DNA of 51,418 bases from Pleomorphomonas koreensis DSM 23070 (lineage in GTDB: Bacteria > Pseudomonadota > Alphaproteobacteria > Rhizobiales > Pleomorphomonadaceae). Under the pieces are notes generated by a model. It made no database searches. It was not told where the DNA came from and saw only the letters and a program-made list of their open reading frames with translations. The first letter of the stretch is position 1, and each line of letters opens with the position of its first letter. Of this stretch, positions 1-8,799 are shown in pieces. Location: positions 1-51,418 of the forward strand of contig NZ_AULH01000023.1 of assembly GCF_000425185.1 (NCBI RefSeq), written 5' to 3'. The translations under genes were made by a program, and so were the position numbers.

Positions 1-279
1 AGCGCCGAGCAGGACGTGCTCGCCTACATGACCTTTCCCAGGCAGCACTGGACCAAGCTTCACAGCACAAACCCCATCGAACGTCTCAACGGCGAGATCA
101 AACGACGGACAGAGGTCGTCGGCATCTTTCCCAACGATGACGCAATCGTCAGACTCGTCGGGGCGCTGCTGCTCGAACAAAATGACGAGTGGGCCGTCCA
201 GCGGTCCCGCTACATGACACTTGAGACCATCGCCACGATGAGCGATGATCCGCTCATCAGCCTGCCAGCGGCAAGCTGA
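1..279 (+). CDS. IS256-family (Mutator-type) transposase, C-terminal fragment
   Basis: The reading frame is open from base 1 to a TGA at 277-279, so only the last 92 or so residues are present. It contains NPIERLNGEIKRRT followed by VGIFPND, the conserved C-terminal motif of Mutator/IS256 transposases; the glutamate of this segment is the third residue of the DDE catalytic triad in the family. The enzyme moves the element by cut-and-paste or copy-out. Whether the copy is intact cannot be judged because the N-terminal part and the first two acidic residues lie outside the window. No frameshift is visible in the part present. Confidence 0.85.
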   Translation, partial: SAEQDVLAYMTFPRQHWTKLHSTNPIERLNGEIKRRTEVVGIFPNDDAIVRLVGALLLEQNDEWAVQRSRYMTLETIATMSDDPLISLPAAS

Positions 280-350
280 CACGTTCCCGGCTCTGTCCGG
301 AAGGCACGGCGAGCGCCGAAGCTACACCACGCCCTGGGACACGATCCCTA
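1..350 (+). mobile_element. IS256-family insertion sequence, right end only
   Basis: The end of a transposase gene runs in from the left edge. It is followed by a non-coding tail containing ctacaccacgccctgggaca (322-341), which resembles the segment that often follows the transposase in IS256-type elements. The outer boundary cannot be fixed because the matching left terminal repeat is outside the window; about 350 is an estimate. Confidence 0.6.
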
Positions 351-771
351 CGGACGGCTGGCGGCCCGGCGACGAAAGGCGAACCGGAAGCGTCCGGTGC
401 AGCTGACGATGGCCGGCGGGAAGGGCATCTTGGCGTGAGGCGCAGCCAGTTGGCGTGCCCTGGCGTCGGCTCACAGGGGCACCGACGAGGCGATCGGCAG
501 TGGCTGGACCGGTCGATGGAGGACAAGCCGGGTTGCCTCCGGAGGCGGCGGGAGGACCGGAGGAGGGCGATCTCGGCGGGGCCCATCACAGGCGGTCGGT
601 CGGCCGAAGCAAGCAATCGGATTCCCCGCTGATACCGCCCGGCGCAACAAAACCGTCGCCGCCGGGCTTTCGCGGCGAAGACCGGCCGACTATCATAAGC
701 TCTCAATCAGCAAGCACGGCCGTTCCGTCTGGCGGGATCGGGCCTGTCTCTTCGTCGCGAGGATACCGCCG
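351..771. other. Intergenic stretch without a recognisable gene
   Basis: About 420 bases between the IS tail and cysE. Short open frames on both strands (for example 435-632 plus and 257-706 minus) encode arginine- and proline-rich sequence with no family resemblance and look like chance frames in GC-rich DNA. A hairpin with arms GCCCGGC (637-643) and GCCGGGC (661-667), followed by TTT, could be a terminator for a transcript from the left. The purine-rich run near 515-575 does not match RNase P or other RNAs I know. Confidence 0.5.
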
Positions 772-1599
772 TTGTCCGTCAGCCCCATCTCCGTGAGCCG
801 CCCGCTCGACGCCGTCGACCCAGTGTGGGCGCGCGTCCGTCTGGAAGCCGCCGCCGTCGTCGAGAATGAACCGGCGCTCGGCGGCTTCATGCACCTCACC
901 GTGCTCGACCACACGCGCCTCGAGGACGCGGTGATCCAGCGCGTCGCCGACCGGCTCGGCAACACCACCGTTCTCTCGGCGATGATCGCCCAGGCCTTCC
1001 GCGAGGCGGTGGCCGACGACCCCGGCATCGCCGCCGCCTTCCGCTCCGATATCGTCGCCTTCGAGGATCGCGATCCGGCCTGCGATCGCTTCATCGAGCC
1101 GCTGCTCTATTACAAGGGCTATCACGCCATCGAGGCGCACCGGCTCGCCCACTGGCTGTGGCACCGCGGCCGGCGTGACCTGTCGCTCTACCTGCAGAGC
1201 CGGTCGTCGGAGGTGTTCCAGGTCGACATCAATCCCGGCGCCCGGCTGGGGCGCGGCCTGTTCTTCGACCATGCCACCGGCATCGTCATCGGCGAGACGG
1301 CGGTGGTGGAGGACGACGTGTCGCTGCTCCAGAACGTCACGCTCGGCGGCACCGGCAAGGAGAGCGGCGACCGCCATCCCAAGATCCGCCACGGCGTGAT
1401 GATCGGCGCCGGCTCGAAGATCCTCGGCAACATCGAGGTCGGCGCCTGCTCGCGCGTCGCCGCCGGCTCGGTGGTGCTGAAGCCGGTGCCGGCCGGCACC
1501 ACGGTGGCCGGCGTGCCGGCGCGGGTGATCGGCGAGGCTGGCTGCGCCGACCCGGCCCATTCCATGGAGCAGCGGCTGCCGGAGGGCGGCGAAGGCTGA
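772..1599 (+). CDS. cysE: Serine O-acetyltransferase (CysE)
   Basis: Transfers acetyl from acetyl-CoA to serine, giving O-acetylserine, the acceptor for sulfide in cysteine synthesis; cytoplasmic. At 275 aa it is the usual family length. The N-terminal helical SATase domain spans about 15-140, and the left-handed beta-helix of hexapeptide repeats about 150-255. The segment VDINPGARLGRG with FFDHATG carries the family's catalytic Asp-His pair (Asp152, His167), and the acetyl-CoA loop LGGTGKESGDRHPKI is intact. No ATG precedes the conserved region: the first usable starts are TTG 772 or GTG 793, neither with a strong ribosome-binding site, so the start is uncertain by 7 codons. The DUF3126 gene follows 142 bases later, a pairing seen in related alphaproteobacteria. 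Confidence 0.95.
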   Translation: MSVSPISVSRPLDAVDPVWARVRLEAAAVVENEPALGGFMHLTVLDHTRLEDAVIQRVADRLGNTTVLSAMIAQAFREAVADDPGIAAAFRSDIVAFEDRDPACDRFIEPLLYYKGYHAIEAHRLAHWLWHRGRRDLSLYLQSRSSEVFQVDINPGARLGRGLFFDHATGIVIGETAVVEDDVSLLQNVTLGGTGKESGDRHPKIRHGVMIGAGSKILGNIEVGACSRVAAGSVVLKPVPAGTTVAGVPARVIGEAGCADPAHSMEQRLPEGGEG

Positions 1600-1741
1600 G
1601 GACGGCGCGTGGACAACGGCCGGCCGCTGCAACCTCTCGCCCGTTCGCGGGTTTCCTTGCCAGGCGCTCCGTGCCAGAACAGGCCGACGCCGGCGACTCG
1701 CCGCCGATCGGCCCGCCGGCCCTCAGACTGGAGACACCACC

Positions 1742-1954
1742 TTGACCAAAGACGAAATCGCCCGCGTCGAAAAATTCCTGCGCAAGACGCTGCAATCGCC
1801 GACCATCAGCGTGCGGGTGCGGCCGCGCAAGACCGACTCGGCCGAGGTCTATGTCGGCGAGGAGTTTATCGGCGTCGTCTACGAGGATGACGAGGACGAC
1901 GAGAAGTCGTTCAATTTCCAGATGGCGATCCTCGCCGAGGATCTCGCCGGCTGA
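1742..1954 (+). CDS. DUF3126 family protein
   Basis: A 70-residue acidic protein of unknown function. It begins MTKDEIARVEKFLRKTL, has a basic centre (VRVRPRKTDSAEVYVG) and then an acidic run YEDDEDDEKSF. The length and these segments match the small DUF3126 family found downstream of cysE in many Rhizobiales. It starts at TTG 1742; no ATG lies nearby in frame. There is no signal peptide or membrane segment, so it is probably cytoplasmic. The conserved position after cysE suggests a link to cysteine metabolism, but this is only inference from context. Confidence 0.75.
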   Translation: MTKDEIARVEKFLRKTLQSPTISVRVRPRKTDSAEVYVGEEFIGVVYEDDEDDEKSFNFQMAILAEDLAG

Positions 1955-1981
1955 CCAGGCTTGCGCCGGCGCCTGGACGGC

Positions 1982-2734
1982 TCAGGCCGTGACGCCGAAG
2001 GACAGGAGCAGCACGCGCACGCCGCTCTTGATGCCCGCCCAGTCGGCGAGCAGGCCCTTGCGGAAGCGGATCTGTACCGACAGGTCATGGCCGGCGTGGA
2101 TCTCGGTGAGGCAGGAGGCGGGATAGTCGCTGTCGTCTGGCGCCGTGCAATGCGTGGTGAACGGATTTGTCGACCCCGCCTCGAAGAACACCTCCTCGCC
2201 GCTGAGGCCCGATTCCTCGGACATGCGGTGGCCAACCAGACCGGCCGGCGCCGGGATCGACCCTTCCTCGAAGAAATGCTGGTAGACGTTGATCAGCCGG
2301 CCGACGCTGTCGGTCGGCGTGTCGCGCCGGCGGACGGTGAGGAAGACGACCGGCGCGTCGGCGCTCAGGTCGAGGAAGTCCTTGCGGAAGGCGCGCGTGT
2401 AGCCGGCCATTTCCGGGAAATGCACGGCAAGGTCGACCCGGTCGTGCGGGCCGACGTTCCGCTGGTCGGGAAAGCGGAACATGTTGGCGGGGATCACCAG
2501 CCGCTGGTCGCCGATGAACAGCGCCACCGGCGTCGGATCGGTCGAGCGGCCGTCGCGGCCGTCGAGATCGGCCGACAGGCCGATCAGCAGGTTCACCAGC
2601 ATGACGCCGCCGGCCAGCAGGAAGGACGTCAGGATGGCGCGCAGGAACCAGGCCGTCGCGCTGGTGCGGCGGCGGGCCGGGCGCCGCGGCGGACGCAGCA
2701 GGCTTTCGTCCGGGTATGCCGCATAGTGGGTCAC
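1982..2734 (-). CDS. Hypothetical single-pass membrane protein
   Basis: Not recognised. The predicted 250-residue protein has an arginine/proline-rich cytoplasmic N-terminus (about 1-30), one strong transmembrane helix (about 34-52, including ILTSFLLAGGVMLVNLLIG) and a periplasmic domain of about 190 residues with few cysteines. The start is taken at GTG 2734 because gggagg lies 6-7 bases upstream on this strand. The frame stays open further upstream to 2959, but that sequence is low-complexity Arg/Gly/Ser and has no such ribosome-binding site. Its neighbour on the other strand is another small membrane protein; the two 5' ends face each other across 2735-2921, so the genes are divergent. Confidence 0.7.
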   Translation of the reverse strand: MTHYAAYPDESLLRPPRRPARRRTSATAWFLRAILTSFLLAGGVMLVNLLIGLSADLDGRDGRSTDPTPVALFIGDQRLVIPANMFRFPDQRNVGPHDRVDLAVHFPEMAGYTRAFRKDFLDLSADAPVVFLTVRRRDTPTDSVGRLINVYQHFFEEGSIPAPAGLVGHRMSEESGLSGEEVFFEAGSTNPFTTHCTAPDDSDYPASCLTEIHAGHDLSVQIRFRKGLLADWAGIKSGVRVLLLSFGVTA

Positions 2735-2921
2735 GACCGCCTCCCGATTTGAGACAGGGGCCTGCCGGCTGTCGCCGACCCGGCCCCGATGCACCGCCGA
2801 ACCCCGCCTGTTCCGCCGCCCGGCCCGTTCCGTGCCGGCGCGGCCCGTCCCTTGCGACGCAGAAAGCGGATCCGTGCTCATTGTTTCATTTCGGATCAGG
2901 GTTAAGGCGGGGTTAACAGCG

Positions 2922-3251
2922 ATGGACGGCGAGATTCTGGCAACCTGTTTTTCGATCATGTTGGGCTTCGTTCTGGCGGGCCTTTTGTCGTCGCTCTACC
3001 AACTGGTGACCTCGAAGCCGGCCCGCTTCGAGATGCAGGCGGAGACGATCGTCCTCGGCATCGCCCAGACCTTCCTGATCATGTTCGCCGGCCCGGCCAT
3101 CCTGATGCGCAACGCCATCCGCGGCCGGCGCATCGAGCATCGCAATGTCGGCTGGCTGGTGGCCTCGACGGCGATCGCCGGCGCCTGGAGCCTCTGTTCG
3201 GGCGTGATGCTGCTGCCCTTCTTCGTCGTGGTCGCCCAGGCCATTGGCTGA
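2922..3251 (+). CDS. Small conserved-looking membrane protein of unknown function
   Basis: A 109-residue protein with three hydrophobic stretches: about 5-24 (FSIMLGFVLAGLLSSLYQLV), 44-61 (LGIAQTFLIMFAGPAILM) and 78-106. A basic loop RGRRIEHR lies between the second and third. It is probably an inner-membrane protein with three helices. The ATG at 2922 follows a purine-rich ggcgggg. The frame is open back to 2832, but the upstream part shows no homology-like pattern. It may belong to the small membrane families annotated only as DUFs in Rhizobiales; I cannot assign one with certainty. Confidence 0.65.
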   Translation: MDGEILATCFSIMLGFVLAGLLSSLYQLVTSKPARFEMQAETIVLGIAQTFLIMFAGPAILMRNAIRGRRIEHRNVGWLVASTAIAGAWSLCSGVMLLPFFVVVAQAIG

Positions 3252-3413
3252 GGCGATCGGACGAAGCTAAAGCTCTGTCGGCCGGGAAAGATTTCCGAAA
3301 CGTTTCAGTCCTAGAGTGACGACCCGTGCTTGTTGACAGGGCGCCAGGGACATGCCGCGTTTCGGCTGGAAAAGGGCAGACGGGGGATCGAAGCGCCGCC
3401 ACGAGGTGGCGGC

Positions 3414-5432
3414 ATGAACGTCCTCGCCCTCCTGCGTTTCCGCAAAGCGGACATCCTGCGGCGGGCGGTCAATCTCCTGCCCATCCTGTTCGCCGCCATT
3501 CTGCTGGTATTCGCCGAGAACTCGGCCATCGAGGCCTACCGCACCTTCCAGCGCATCGAGGCGTCGAACGCCAGCGAGGCCATCCGGGCCGGCCGCGACA
3601 TCGGCGACCAGGCCAAGCTGGTCGAGATGTCGCGCCGCAAGCTCGGCAACCGGCTGATCCTCGGTTTCACGGCGGACGACGCGAACGACATGCGCGCGGC
3701 GCTGGCCGGCCTGCTCGCCACCATCGACAACGCCCGGCCGGCCTTCATCCTGCCGGCCGACGCGGCGCTGATCTCGCAGATCGACAGCATCGCCGAGCTG
3801 GCGGCCGGGCTGGAGACCGCCTTCGCGGGCGTCCATCCCGACGACACGACCATCCTCAACGCCCTCGACGGCGATCTCCGGCGGCTGTCGGAGAAGTTCC
3901 GCCTGTTGCAGGAGAACATGAGCGAGCAGGGCACGCGCTACATCGCCTTGCAGGGTGAGACGCTGGCGGCCAGCTATTCGGCGATGCTGAAGCTGTCCAT
4001 CGCCATGGTCGGCGCCATCGCCTCGATGCTGGCGCTCCTGGTGCTCAACCGTCGCGCCACCTGGCAGGCCAATTATCGCGCCGACCACGACGTCACCACC
4101 GGCGTGCTCAATCGCCGCGCCTTCGAGCGCTGGATCGAGGGCATCCACTTCGATCCGCATACATCCAAGGCGGTGATGGTGTTCGACCTCGACAACTTCA
4201 AGGAGGTCAACGACGAGCTGGGCCACATGGCCGGCGACCACGTGCTGAAGGCTTTCGTCGCCAACCTCGTCGCCTCCTTTGGTCAGGATGCGCTGGTGGT
4301 GCGCTGGGGCGGCGACGAGTTCGTGGCGGTGGTGTCCACCGACGGCCTCGTCGAGGCTGGCGCCGTGACGCTGCTGCGCGCCTCCTTCGCGCGGCTGCAG
4401 ACGGCGGTGCGCTTCGGCGACACCGACATCGAGGTGCGTTGCTCGGGCGGCGCCGCCGTCTGGCCTACCGACAGCCGCGACTTCCACGAGGTGCTGCAAC
4501 TCGCCGACCTCGCGCTCTACAAGGCGAAATCGCGCGGCAAGTCGCGCCTCCAGTTCTACGACACCGACATTCTCAACGAGCGCCACAAGGTGCTGGCGCT
4601 GCGCGAGCGGCTGAGGGCGGCGCTGCGCGACGGCGAACTCAGTCTGCACTGGCAGCCGCAGGTGGACGTGACGCGCGGCTACGTGCCGTCGGCCGAGGCG
4701 CTGATCCGCTGGACCGACCGGGAGACCGGCCGCATGATCCCGCCCGGCGAGTTCATCCCGGCCGCCGAGGCATCCGACCTGATCATCGAGATCGACAACT
4801 TCGTCATCGAGGAGGCGGTGCGCACCGCCGCCCGCTGGGCAACTCTCTGGCAGTATCCGCCGATCGTCGCCGTCAACGTGTCGGCGGCGCATTTTCAGCG
4901 GCGCGAGTTCGTCGGTCAGGTGCGAGACATCCTGCGCCGCCACAATCTCGGCCCCGACCGGCTGGAGCTGGAGATCACCGAGGGCGTCATTCTCGGCGAC
5001 AACATCGAGGTGACGCGCAACCTCAAGGGTCTCGAAGCGCTGGGCGTCCACATCGCCCTCGACGACTTCGGCACCGGCTATTCCAACATCGCCTATCTGG
5101 CGCAACTGAAGCCGGACCGGCTGAAGATCGACCAGGCGTTCATCGCCGCGCTGTCGGGCAATCCGCAGATGGAATCGCTGGTGTCGGCGATCATCGGCAT
5201 CGGCAGGGCGATCGACTGCGAGGTGGTGGCCGAGGGCGTCGAGACCGTCGAGCAGCTCGATCTGGTGCAGCGCCTCGGCTGCTGCCTGGTGCAGGGCTAC
5301 TATTTCGCCAAGCCGATGCCCGACGACGATTTCCAGGCATGGCGCGAGGCCAACTATCCGGACGCCGCCGTGTCGGTGACCCATCTCCGCCGGCTCGGCG
5401 ACCGGCTGGCAAGGGCCGGCGAGGCGCTGTGA
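3414..5432 (+). CDS. Membrane-anchored GGDEF-EAL protein (c-di-GMP synthesis/breakdown)
   Basis: A 672-residue bifunctional-type c-di-GMP enzyme. Helix 1 is about residues 18-36; a periplasmic region runs to about 185, and helix 2 is about 187-208 (LSIAMVGAIASMLALLVL). The GGDEF domain is about 225-385 with intact RWGGDEF near 299-303. The FxxD just upstream (FGQD) lacks the arginine of the RxxD inhibitory site, so feedback inhibition through that site is not expected. The EAL domain is about 405-655 with EAL (about 428), NVSAAHF, ELEITEG, DDFGTGYS, KIDQAF and AEGVET all present, so phosphodiesterase residues look complete. It starts at ATG 3414 preceded by gaggtgg. It stands alone, flanked by unrelated genes. 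Which activity dominates cannot be read from sequence. Confidence 0.92.
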   Translation: MNVLALLRFRKADILRRAVNLLPILFAAILLVFAENSAIEAYRTFQRIEASNASEAIRAGRDIGDQAKLVEMSRRKLGNRLILGFTADDANDMRAALAGLLATIDNARPAFILPADAALISQIDSIAELAAGLETAFAGVHPDDTTILNALDGDLRRLSEKFRLLQENMSEQGTRYIALQGETLAASYSAMLKLSIAMVGAIASMLALLVLNRRATWQANYRADHDVTTGVLNRRAFERWIEGIHFDPHTSKAVMVFDLDNFKEVNDELGHMAGDHVLKAFVANLVASFGQDALVVRWGGDEFVAVVSTDGLVEAGAVTLLRASFARLQTAVRFGDTDIEVRCSGGAAVWPTDSRDFHEVLQLADLALYKAKSRGKSRLQFYDTDILNERHKVLALRERLRAALRDGELSLHWQPQVDVTRGYVPSAEALIRWTDRETGRMIPPGEFIPAAEASDLIIEIDNFVIEEAVRTAARWATLWQYPPIVAVNVSAAHFQRREFVGQVRDILRRHNLGPDRLELEITEGVILGDNIEVTRNLKGLEALGVHIALDDFGTGYSNIAYLAQLKPDRLKIDQAFIAALSGNPQMESLVSAIIGIGRAIDCEVVAEGVETVEQLDLVQRLGCCLVQGYYFAKPMPDDDFQAWREANYPDAAVSVTHLRRLGDRLARAGEAL

Positions 5433-5549
5433 CGCCGGCCGCCGTACCGGTGGCGGCAGGCGGCGGCGCGATATATGCTGAGACCCCATCCCCAAGGCAT
5501 TTTCGGTGAGATCAGCTTCGCCGGAGATGCTTTATCTATTTATTTCGAT

Positions 5550-5592
5550 GCAATTCCGGACGCAAAACGGTTCCCGCTTTTGCCGGAGTTGC
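5550..5592. repeat. Rhizobiales-type intergenic palindromic repeat (RIME-like)
   Basis: Imperfect inverted repeat: left arm gcaattccggacgcaaaacg, right arm gcttttgccggagttgc, whose reverse complement gcaactccggcaaaagc matches the left arm apart from one substitution and a two-base gap. The layout (GCAATTCCGGAcgnAAAAC ... TTTTgCcGGAaTTGC) resembles the short intergenic mosaic palindromes dispersed through Rhizobium and Agrobacterium genomes. It ends about 20 bases before the DUF971 start codon. No second copy was seen in this window. Confidence 0.6.
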
Positions 5593-5611
5593 TCCAGACC
5601 GGAGCTGTATC

Positions 5612-5962
5612 ATGGCCGCCTGGCCCACCGAAATCCGCCTCGCCGCCGACAAGCGGTCGCTCGCCGTGTCCTTCGAGGACGGCGCGTCCTTCTCCATCCC
5701 GGCCGAACTCCTCAGGGTGAACTCGCCGTCGGCCGAGGTGCAGGGCCACGCGCCGAGCCAGCGCGTCACGGTGGCCGGCAAGAAGGACGTCCGCATCACC
5801 GCCGTCGAGCCGGTCGGCTCCTATGCCGTGAAGCTGGTGTTCGACGACGGCCACGACAGCGGCCTCTACACCTGGAAAATCCTCTACGAGGCCGGTCGGG
5901 ACCAGGAAGCGCAGTTCGCGGCCTATCTCGCCGAACTCGAGAAGAAGGGCCTCAAGCGCTGA
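5612..5962 (+). CDS. DUF971 (gamma-butyrobetaine hydroxylase-like N-terminal domain) protein
   Basis: A 116-residue protein made of a single DUF971 domain. It begins WPTEIRLAADKRSLAVSFEDG, continues through IPAELLRVNSPSAEVQGH, and ends with FDDGHDSGLYTWKILYE, the characteristic (S/T)GxYxW end of this fold. In eukaryotes the domain forms the zinc-binding N-terminus of gamma-butyrobetaine hydroxylase. Free-standing bacterial copies are often found near Fe-S or Mrp/ApbC genes, and their activity is not settled. There is no signal peptide. It starts at ATG 5612 with ccggag upstream. It stands alone between the c-di-GMP enzyme and a convergent L,D-transpeptidase gene, and shares a terminator with the latter. 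Confidence 0.85.
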   Translation: MAAWPTEIRLAADKRSLAVSFEDGASFSIPAELLRVNSPSAEVQGHAPSQRVTVAGKKDVRITAVEPVGSYAVKLVFDDGHDSGLYTWKILYEAGRDQEAQFAAYLAELEKKGLKR

Positions 5963-5984
5963 TCCTGGCCTGCTGAAAAGACGA

Positions 5985-6012
5985 ACGCCGCCGCGGCATG
6001 CCGCGACGGCGT
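5985..6012. terminator. Bidirectional hairpin between DUF971 and L,D-transpeptidase genes
   Basis: Arms acgccgccgcggc (5985-5997) and gccgcgacggcgt (6000-6012) pair over 13 bases with one G-U type mismatch and a 2-base turn. An aaaag precedes it and tctt follows, so it can serve both converging genes. Confidence 0.75.
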
Positions 6013-6034
6013 CTTGCGTTCCGGTCCTGATGGA

Positions 6035-6637
6035 TCAGCGGACGACGACGACCTTGGTGCCGACGCCGACGCGCTCGTAGAGGTCGGCGACGTCGTCATT
6101 GGTCATGCGGATGCAGCCCGACGACACCGCCTGACCGATGGTCCACGGCTCAGCCGTGCCGTGGATGCGGTAGATGGTCGAGCCGATGTACATGGCGCGG
6201 GCGCCGAGCGGGTTGTCCGGGCCGCCGGGCATGAAGTAGGGCAGCTTCGGCTGGCGCTTGCGCATGGCCGGCGGCGGCGTCCAGCCGGGCCACTCGGCCT
6301 TGCGGGTGATGTGGTGCTCGCCCGACCAGGTGAAGCCGGGACGGCCGACGCCGATGCCGTATTTCATCGCCTGACCTTCGCCCACCACGTAGTAGAGGCG
6401 ACGCTCGGTGGTGTTGACGATGATCGTGCCGCGGCCATAGGGGCCGGCGTAGTCGATCAGCTCCTTCTTGATCGGGCTTTCCATCGAGCGCGCCGAAGGC
6501 CGCCGGACGATGGTCTGGAAGCTGTTGGTGGCGGGGTCCCAGAAGCGGACGGTTTCCTCTTCGGCGCGGGCGATGCCCGCGTTCAGCGACCCGGCCATGA
6601 GAGCGGCGGCCGCAAGCAGAAACATCTTTCTCATCAT
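6035..6637 (-). CDS. L,D-transpeptidase (YkuD domain), exported
   Basis: A 200-residue periplasmic cross-linking enzyme. A signal peptide spans about 1-25 (MMRKMFLLAAAALMAG, cleavage around ARAEEE). The YkuD domain begins near TIIVNTTERRLYYV and ends with the active-site pattern: His159 (IHGTAEP) followed by SSGCIRM with Cys175. In the family this cysteine attacks the meso-DAP-D-Ala bond to form 3-3 peptide cross-links or to attach proteins to peptidoglycan. The length fits the short YkuD proteins, several of which are paralogous in Rhizobiales. The start is ATG 6637, with a second in-frame ATG directly after it. It converges with the DUF971 gene. The frame stays open far upstream only by chance. 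Confidence 0.93.
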   Translation of the reverse strand: MMRKMFLLAAAALMAGSLNAGIARAEEETVRFWDPATNSFQTIVRRPSARSMESPIKKELIDYAGPYGRGTIIVNTTERRLYYVVGEGQAMKYGIGVGRPGFTWSGEHHITRKAEWPGWTPPPAMRKRQPKLPYFMPGGPDNPLGARAMYIGSTIYRIHGTAEPWTIGQAVSSGCIRMTNDDVADLYERVGVGTKVVVVR

Positions 6638-6864
6638 CGTGAAAGAACCGGTGTCCAGTAGGTTGGAAGGGAGTGTCGCAACAAGACTGCCGCTCGGCCC
6701 AGAATCCCGCGCCGAACCCGAAATCGACAGAACGACGATGCAGAGTGCGCCGCCGTCCTTCAAGCGCTTATACGCGCTGCACCGTAGCCGGTTCCGCCTT
6801 CCAGCCGCTTTGTTGCCACAATGCAACGGTCGCGCTGCGGTTTTGGTTAACGGAGCATGAACAC

Positions 6865-8799
6865 TCACACCGTGAGCTGCTGTCCCAGCTCGACGACGCG
6901 GTTGGAGGGCAGGCGATAGAAGTCGGTGGCGTTGGCCGCCATGCGGGTCAGCGAGATGAACAGGCGATTCTGCCACACCGGCATCGGCGACTGCGGGCTC
7001 GGCTTGAACGAGCGGCGGTTGAGGAAGAACGACGTCGCCATGATGTCGAACTTGATGCCCTGCCGGCGGCACTCGGCCAGCGCCCGCGGCACGTTGGGCG
7101 TCTCCATGTAGCCGAAGGTCAGCTCGACCAGCACGAAGTCGTCCGACAGCGGCTCGATCTTGACGCGCTGGTCGTCCGGATAGCGCGGCGTCGTCGCCAC
7201 GTGCACGGTCATGATGATGTTCTTGGCGTGCAGGACGTTGTTGTGCTTGAGGTTGTGCAGGAGGGCGCTCGGCGCGATGTCCGGGTCGGAGGTCAGGAAC
7301 ACGGCCGTGCCGTTCACCCGCACCGGATGCGACTTGCCCAGCATCTTCAGGAGGTCGGAGAGCGGGATGTTCTCGCGGTGCGACTTCTCGTAGACCAGTT
7401 CGCTGCCGCGCACCCAGGTCCACATGCAGGTGGCGACGCAGACGGCCAGCGTCAGCGGCAGGTAGCCGCCGTCGAACACCTTGAGGAGGTTGGCCGACAG
7501 GAAGACGATCTCCATGGAGAGGAACGGCGCCACGATGGCGACGGCCACCCAGATCGGCCACTTCCACACCTTCCAGACCACGATGAAGGCCAGCATCGAC
7601 GACATCACCATCTCGCCGGTGACCGAGATGCCGTAGGCCGAGGCCAGCGCGCTCGACGAGCGGAAGAACACCACCAGGGCGAGGATGCCGATCAGCAGCA
7701 TCCAGTTGATGCGCGGCAGGTAGATCTGGCCGGCCTGCGTCTCGGAGGTATGGCGGCTTTCGATGCGGGGGATCAGGCCGAGCTGCACCGCCTGCTGGGT
7801 GAGCGAGAAGGCGCCGGTGATCACCGCCTGGCTGGCGATGATGGTGGCGATGGTGGCGAGCAGGATGAACGGGATCCGCACCGGCTGCGGCACCATCAGG
7901 AAGAACGGGTTCTCCAGCGCCGCCGGGTGGGAGAGCACCAGCGCGCCCTGGCCGAGATAGTTGAGCGCCAGCGCCGGGAACACCAGCGTCAGCCAGGCGA
8001 GCTGGATCGGCCGCCGGCCGAAGTGGCCCATGTCGGCGTAGAGCGCCTCGGCGCCGGTGACGGCGAGGAACACCGAGCCGATCACCACCAGCGCCAGGAA
8101 GCCGTGGCTGATCATGAAGCTGAGCGCCGAGGTGGGCAGGAGGGCGTAGAGGATGGCCGGATCGTCGTTGACGTGCATCAGGCCGAGCAGGCCGAGGCAG
8201 ATGAACCACACAGCGGTGATCGGCCCGAACCAGGTGGCGACGCGGCCGGTGCCGAGGCTCTGGATGGCGAACAGCAGGATCAGGATGACAATCGTCAGCG
8301 GCACCACATAGTGGGAGAAGGCCGGCGCCACCACGTTCAGGCCCTCGACGGCCGACAGCACCGAGATGGCCGGGGTGATCACCGCGTCGCCGAAGAACAT
8401 CGAGGCGCCGAGAATGCCGATGATCAGCGCGAAGCCGCCGCGCCGGCCGAGGGCGCCGCGCACCAGCGCCACCAGCGACAGCGTGCCGCCTTCGCCCTTG
8501 TTGTCGGCATACATCAGGAACAGGACGTATTTCAGCGTCACCACCAGCGTCAGCGTCCAGATCAGCAGCGACACCACGCCGGTCACCTCGGCGCGGGTCA
8601 GCCCGTCGGAGGCGGTGTGGTGCAGCGCCTCGCGGAAGGCGTAGAGCGGGCTGGTGCCGATGTCGCCGTAGACGACGCCGACCGAGCCGACGGCAAGGCC
8701 GAACGTCGAGCCGGCATGCGGCTGTTCTCCGGTGACCGGCTCGTCGGCTGATGGGGGATGGGCGTTCGTCTTGCTGGCTTTTGTTTTGGCGTCGTTCAT
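6865..8799 (-). CDS. kup: Kup-type low-affinity potassium transporter
   Basis: A 644-residue K+ uptake permease (proton-coupled in the KUP/HAK/KT family). The signature GVVYGDIGTSPLYAFREAL follows a 37-residue hydrophilic N-terminus. About twelve hydrophobic segments fill residues 40-480, for example ALIIGILGASMFFGDAVITP and FALQSL-like regions. A cytoplasmic C-terminal domain of about 160 residues ends with SNRVVELGQQLTV. The size matches Kup proteins (about 620-640). The start is placed at ATG 8799 (MNDAKTKASK). A longer frame to 9027 encodes a basic stretch unlike the family. It is transcribed away from crcB; the 5' region between them is about 320 bases. Confidence 0.95.
   Translation of the reverse strand: MNDAKTKASKTNAHPPSADEPVTGEQPHAGSTFGLAVGSVGVVYGDIGTSPLYAFREALHHTASDGLTRAEVTGVVSLLIWTLTLVVTLKYVLFLMYADNKGEGGTLSLVALVRGALGRRGGFALIIGILGASMFFGDAVITPAISVLSAVEGLNVVAPAFSHYVVPLTIVILILLFAIQSLGTGRVATWFGPITAVWFICLGLLGLMHVNDDPAILYALLPTSALSFMISHGFLALVVIGSVFLAVTGAEALYADMGHFGRRPIQLAWLTLVFPALALNYLGQGALVLSHPAALENPFFLMVPQPVRIPFILLATIATIIASQAVITGAFSLTQQAVQLGLIPRIESRHTSETQAGQIYLPRINWMLLIGILALVVFFRSSSALASAYGISVTGEMVMSSMLAFIVVWKVWKWPIWVAVAIVAPFLSMEIVFLSANLLKVFDGGYLPLTLAVCVATCMWTWVRGSELVYEKSHRENIPLSDLLKMLGKSHPVRVNGTAVFLTSDPDIAPSALLHNLKHNNVLHAKNIIMTVHVATTPRYPDDQRVKIEPLSDDFVLVELTFGYMETPNVPRALAECRRQGIKFDIMATSFFLNRRSFKPSPQSPMPVWQNRLFISLTRMAANATDFYRLPSNRVVELGQQLTV

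Noticed and set aside
510-580. Purine-rich stretch suggestive of an RNase P or other structured RNA
   Set aside because: The conserved P4 and GAGGAAAGTCC elements are missing.
3267-5495. A 742-residue open frame on the minus strand opposite the GGDEF-EAL gene
   Set aside because: It is rich in His, Asp, Arg and Val with no motifs, and lies antisense to a gene with complete catalytic motifs; typical shadow of GC-rich coding DNA.
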